DNA from: Phragmites australis
Lineage: Eukaryota; Streptophyta; Magnoliopsida; Poales; Poaceae
Assembly: GCF_958298935.1 (NCBI RefSeq)
Contig: NC_084927.1
Span: forward strand, 18,980,001 to 19,044,000
Direction of reading: 5' to 3'
Length of the DNA: 64,000 nt
Position numbers and translations under genes: made by a program. How positions within the stretch are numbered: position 1 is the first letter of the stretch; each line of letters opens with the position of its first letter. Below are positions 59,915-64,000 of the stretch, one piece after another. The notes beneath the pieces were generated by a model. It was not told the DNA's origin and did no database searches. It saw only the letters and a program-made list of their open reading frames with translations.

Positions 59915-60733
59915 GGGCATGTTTGTTTCCATTATAGATTGTGGAAAGTAGCTTTTAAAAGCTAAAGTTGAAACAAACAAGCAGCTTCTGTGGTTCAGAT
60001 TTCACAATTTGCTTGTTGGATTGTCACAATCTCACAATCTGATGGAGAGCGGCTTCCCTCAGTTTTTGCTATGTAAAAAGACCAAAATGTTCATCAAAGT
60101 TAGGTAATATTTACCCACCAATAGTATTAAAATCTCAGCGAACCGTTTTTTAATCAAAGTTGGGATACTTCCACCTCGTCGACCATGGTGTCCCTTCTGA
60201 GCTACCGTCCTCCATGCTCGCTGAGCTCTCTCAAATCGGCGCGTCCACGTGCCGCGAGTCAAATCTTCGCACGCTCGGCTTCATGAAGGAGGAGGAGTAG
60301 GATGTGGACGATGGCGCCGAAAAACCCGCCATGGTGTTCGATGCCTATGAAGGGGAGATGGACGCGCTCTCGACGGTAGCATAGTACGTGCGGTGGATGA
60401 GGGGTGTGGGCATATGGGTGGTGGCGTTGTTGTCCGGGTGCCCCGATGGGGGTTTTTGAGAGGAGTCGTTCGTGGAGGGGAGGAAGAAGGCGAGATTACT
60501 GGTGCGGGCCTCCAGATCCCTATCCGAGATCGTGCCTCTCGCCATCAGAAAGGTGAAAGACGTATCCATACATCGTGGACCTTCACTGCCAAAAGAAGGC
60601 GTCCGAGCTCACAGTCCATATAGCCAAACAGCTCTTAGGTTTTTTATCCTTTGGTTTTTTTCATAATTTAATTTTTTACAATTCACCATTTAAAAACTAT
60701 TTTTTATAATCTCCTGCCAAAATAAACGTGCCC
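59915..60733. mobile_element. Tourist/PIF-type element with captured gene DNA
   Basis: The left end reads GGGCATGTTTGTTTCC and the right end, reverse-complemented, GGGCACGTTTATTTTGG. The 3-bp duplication TTA flanks it (59912-59914 and 60734-60736), the classic PIF/Harbinger target. The middle (about 60150-60620) is GC-rich and, with frame breaks, reads YFHLVDHGVPSELPSSML. This resembles the N-terminal HGV region of 2-oxoglutarate/Fe(II) dioxygenases. No transposase is present. The capture assignment is tentative. Confidence 0.78.
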
Positions 60734-60736
60734 TTA

Positions 60737-61376
60737 TTAGCTGTCTTGTTTCTGGCATTCCCTATTGCCTTCCTGCTCGTCGTTAGTATCTGACTGCGTG
60801 GAAGCAATCATCTCAGGACACCCAATCTCTCGGTCTCAGGAGGCCAATTCCGTCTGTGTTCTTTGTCCGAAGACCGTTCTTGATTTCGCTCATTCCCCGC
60901 TTTCTTTTGGGGAAATTTGGCAACCGATTCAAGTGGAGTTCAACCAGAGCATCAAAGCTTTTCCGCTCTCTTCCATTTGAATACTGCCCAGATTGCTTTT
61001 CCGCTGGGCTTTTTCTTGCGTTCAAGCCTGTAAAGTTCTTCCCTTTCCGATCCCCATTATCTCTTCGTCGATTGTTTGCATTTGATCAACGGACCCCATT
61101 TCTTTCCGGCGGATTAATCATTTCCTTTGCGCCAAAGCAGCCCAGCTCGATTATTTCGTGCTCTTTAATTTAGCGTCTTTTATTCACAAGCTTGTGTTGC
61201 TCTAATCTCTGGGATCAGCATTTAACTCCATTGCGCTAGCTGCAAATCATTCCAGTGTTTCGAAAGCTTTAGGATCACCACGCTTGTCCCGATTCCAGCA
61301 TAAAAGAAAATTCCAATCTTTTCCAAGAAACTCAGGCTTCTTCCTTGCGATTTTTGTGAGTTCTTGGCCCAATCCG
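60737..61376 (+). promoter_or_regulatory. Presumed promoter and 5' UTR of NFD4-like copy C
   Basis: This lies between the Tourist-type element and the start codon. CT-rich stretches (about 60885-60915, 61040-61075) resemble plant 5' leaders. Several short upstream ATGs exist, including one in frame at 61284. Confidence 0.4.
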
Positions 61377-64000
61377 ATGGGGAAGCTTGGGGAGAGGCTG
61401 AGAGCCTTCTCCACGAACCGATGGCTAGTGTTCGTGGCCGCAATGTGGCTGCAATCCATGGCCGGCATCGGGTACCTCTTCGGCGCCATCTCGCCGGTGG
61501 TCAAGGCCGCCCTGGGGTACAACCAGCGGCAGGTGGCCGCTCTCGGCGTCGCCAAGGACCTCGGGGACTGCGTCGGGTTCCTTGCCGGCACGCTCTCGGC
61601 CACGCTGCCGGCGTGGGGGATGCTGCTCATTGGCGCGGTGCAGAACTTCCTCGGCTACGGGTGGCTCTGGCTCATCGTCACCAGGCAGGCGCCGGCGCTG
61701 CCCCTCTGGATGGTGAGCCATATGGTTACATGTTGAATTTGTTCTTGAGTTTTTCGTTAATGGAAATCCTTTGTTCGGTTCATTGGTTGATGAATGCAGC
61801 ACAGAGTTCTTAATTCAAATTAACACTTTGAGGACTTATTCAAGATAGTAATGCTAGTTTCACTGCTCTTGGTCATGAACTCTGAAAATGAGATGCGTTA
61901 CTAAATTACAGCACAAGTTGTCAATTTGTTGGCTGCCAAATTGTTCTTTTCCCCAGCGACAATTTGTTTCCGATCTGTCTCCTTTTAATTGGATAAGGAC
62001 TAGTCCTTTTATTTTACTGTTAGCTATCCATTTGTTTATGGTACTGTGAAGATGGTGGGCCTAAGATGTGGGCTTATGACTAAATAAAATGATAGTTGGA
62101 TTGGATAGGCTGAGGAAAATAGGGCGTGGAAGCTAGATCTTAGATCAGATCATTTGTATTGGTGAGTTTTTTAAGCATAGTATTGCTTCTAAATTGACCA
62201 ATCACATGAGCGCAATGCTGGAACATTTATGGTATATTCTTTTAGTGTTCTTATTTAGGTTGTCTTTGTCACTTATGTTGGGCCTTATGCATTTGCTTTT
62301 TACAGTTTTGACCACATTTCTAGTTTGACAGCAATTGATTGCTACCTTTGTCAATATTCAAGACATTATTCATCATGCGATTATGTATTGGATTTTCTTA
62401 AAAAAATGTTCAGAATTAACCTGTTTATATGTTCCTTTTATATAAGCAATTCTCTTGATCTGCTTAAAGAATCACTATATATTATTTTTCGCTCATGCTT
62501 GGTTGTCAAAGTACTGAAAGTAATTAGGTTTGACTTTCTGAACTTATCTTGATGTGCTTATCCTAATTCTATAAAGTGGGAAGTAATTAGGTGCTTTTTT
62601 GGGATGTGATATTAGAGATACCACTTTTAATTAATTGACTAGGAATTTACATAATCTGTACAATGGAAAAGAAACATGGCTAAGAAAAGCTAAGGTACTA
62701 TTACAGTATAAAAGTGGGAAGTACTTGTGCCACGTATAGCACCTTTTCAATATATTTTCATGCATATACACATAATGTGGGAAGGTTGCGATGTTTGATG
62801 GGAAAAACTGTATGCAACATCATAAATCTCTGCCTCAAAAACTATGATTGTGCAGTGGATGAGTGGACGGTGCCAATAAGCAAACAATTAGTTTTTTTTT
62901 TCAAATCATTCGTCTGAGCTTTGTAAAATGAAGGGCGTAGGAGTTATCTAGAGAACCTCAGACCCTCAGTTGCTGGGTCAAGCAATTGTGAGTAATGCAA
63001 TACATCAATTTTTGCTTGCCTTGTGTGATTGTTTTCTTCATTTATATACCTCTTAGATTTATGAATCTATCTTCATTTGCATTGGATCTGCTCTTGTTTG
63101 CACACTAACAATAAAGAGAGCATGTTTAAGGGTATAGACCAATAAACCCCATTGCTGTCCACAATTCCAAAATTATGTGGAGAAAATGGGGATTTTTTAA
63201 TTTCTGCTAATGCTCATTTTGCCAATCCCTCACATTCAAATGAATGAACAAAATCATGGAACTTTCAGCGATTATTTGGTTTTATTCTGCGGCTAATACA
63301 TAATATCTCACTGTTTTTGTTATTCAGATGTGTGTTCTTATCTTTGTTGGAACCAACGGCGAGACATACTTCAACACGGCTTCACTTGTTACATGCATCC
63401 AGAACTTCCCAAAGAGCAGGGGCCCAACAGTGGGCATCCTAAAAGGATTTGCCGGCCTTAGCAGCGCTATTCTGACACAACTGTATGCAGTAATGCACAC
63501 ACCAGACCATGCCACGCTTGTCTTCATGGTTGCAGTTGGTCCATCATTGGTCGCCATTGGCCTGATGTTTATTATTAGGCCTGTTGGCGGTCATAGGCAG
63601 GTACGGCCATCCGACAAGAACAGCTTCATGTTCATCTACACTATTTGCTTGCTCCTCGCCTCGTATCTTGTTGGTGTCATGCTAGTCCAAGATTTCGTTC
63701 AATTGAGTGACAATGTGGTTGTTTTTCTCACCGTGATTCTATTCATCCTTCTTGTTTTACCAATTGCAATCCCTGTGGTCTTGACGTTATCATCAAAAAC
63801 TGAGCATCCAATGGAAGAGTCTCTCCTGCCTGAACCATCAAAAGGAGAGGCAAGCACCTCACAAGAAAAGGAGGATCAACCGGAGGTCATTTTAAGTGAG
63901 GTGGAAGAGGAGAAGCCTAAGGACATTGATTCATTACCCCTATCTGAAAGGAGGAAGAGGATTGCAGAGTTGCAGGCCAAGCTAGTGCAAGCTGCAGCAA
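61377..64000 (+). CDS. Nodulin-like / NFD4-type MFS transporter, copy C (3' end beyond window)
   Basis: This is a membrane protein of the nodulin-like/NUCLEAR FUSION DEFECTIVE 4 family of the major facilitator superfamily. Substrates of most members are unknown. Exon 1 is 61377-61712 and exon 2 starts at 63328 and is open to the window end, joined by a GT-AG intron in phase 0. Exon 1 starts MGKLGERLRAFSTNRWLVFV and has the family phrases GIGYLFGAISPVV, YNQRQVAALGVAKDLGD and ALPLWM. Exon 2 reads TASLVTCIQNFPKSRGPTVG, LSSAILTQLYAV and LMFIIRPVGGHR. About six to seven hydrophobic segments are visible, then an acidic cytosolic loop (EEEKPKDIDSLPLSERRK). I chose the ATG at 61377 because family members begin close to LRAF..NRW; an in-frame ATG 31 codons upstream would add a non-hydrophobic extension. 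The MFS C-terminal half lies outside but can be judged from copy A. Confidence 0.9.

Overview
The window is nuclear plant DNA. Genes are split by introns, the intergenic space is dominated by nested transposons of grass type (Copia LTR elements, CACTA, Stowaway and Tourist MITEs, a tRNA-derived SINE), and the recognisable proteins are plant-specific. Protein flavour and transposon families suggest a grass, probably panicoid; the species cannot be fixed from the sequence alone.

Layout. 1-5625: transposon nest. A Copia-type LTR segment carries a Stowaway MITE; next to it a LINE fragment is split by a 3.1-kb CACTA element, which itself contains a second LTR of the first family. 6846-16495 (+): a complete 12-exon gene for a calmodulin-binding transcription activator (CAMTA4/OsCBT type, 1000 codons), with separate MITE-like elements in introns 1, 5 and 6. 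17477-20578 (-): a complete three-exon gene for Mediator subunit 30, convergent with CAMTA, with a SINE in intron 1. 21592-21998 (-): three LRR exons from a receptor kinase, with no kinase domain. 24641-25955: GC-rich repeated sequence ending in a CACTA terminus.

26390-64000: a decayed tandem family of nodulin-like/NFD4-type MFS transporter genes. Copy A (26.4-40.7 kb) has lost exon 1, has a tripled 39-bp segment and stop codons, and is split by a 10.5-kb Copia element. Copy B is left only as a promoter-like block (about 43.9-44.7 kb) and possibly a 60-bp piece of exon 1 (55.6 kb), separated by a second Copia element of the same family, a solo LTR, a 2-kb fold-back element and a further LTR. 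Copy C (61377 to the window end) looks intact but runs off the edge. A third, shorter Copia element with a CACTA insertion lies between copies A and B.

The two complete genes are housekeeping or regulatory: CAMTA links Ca2+/calmodulin to transcription, and MED30 belongs to the Mediator head. The NFD4-like gene encodes a membrane transporter. The genes do not form a joint pathway. I see no sign of a new biological system. The points of interest are structural: nested insertions with readable target duplications, captured gene pieces, a large inverted repeat at a deletion junction, and the break-up of a tandem transporter family by retrotransposons.
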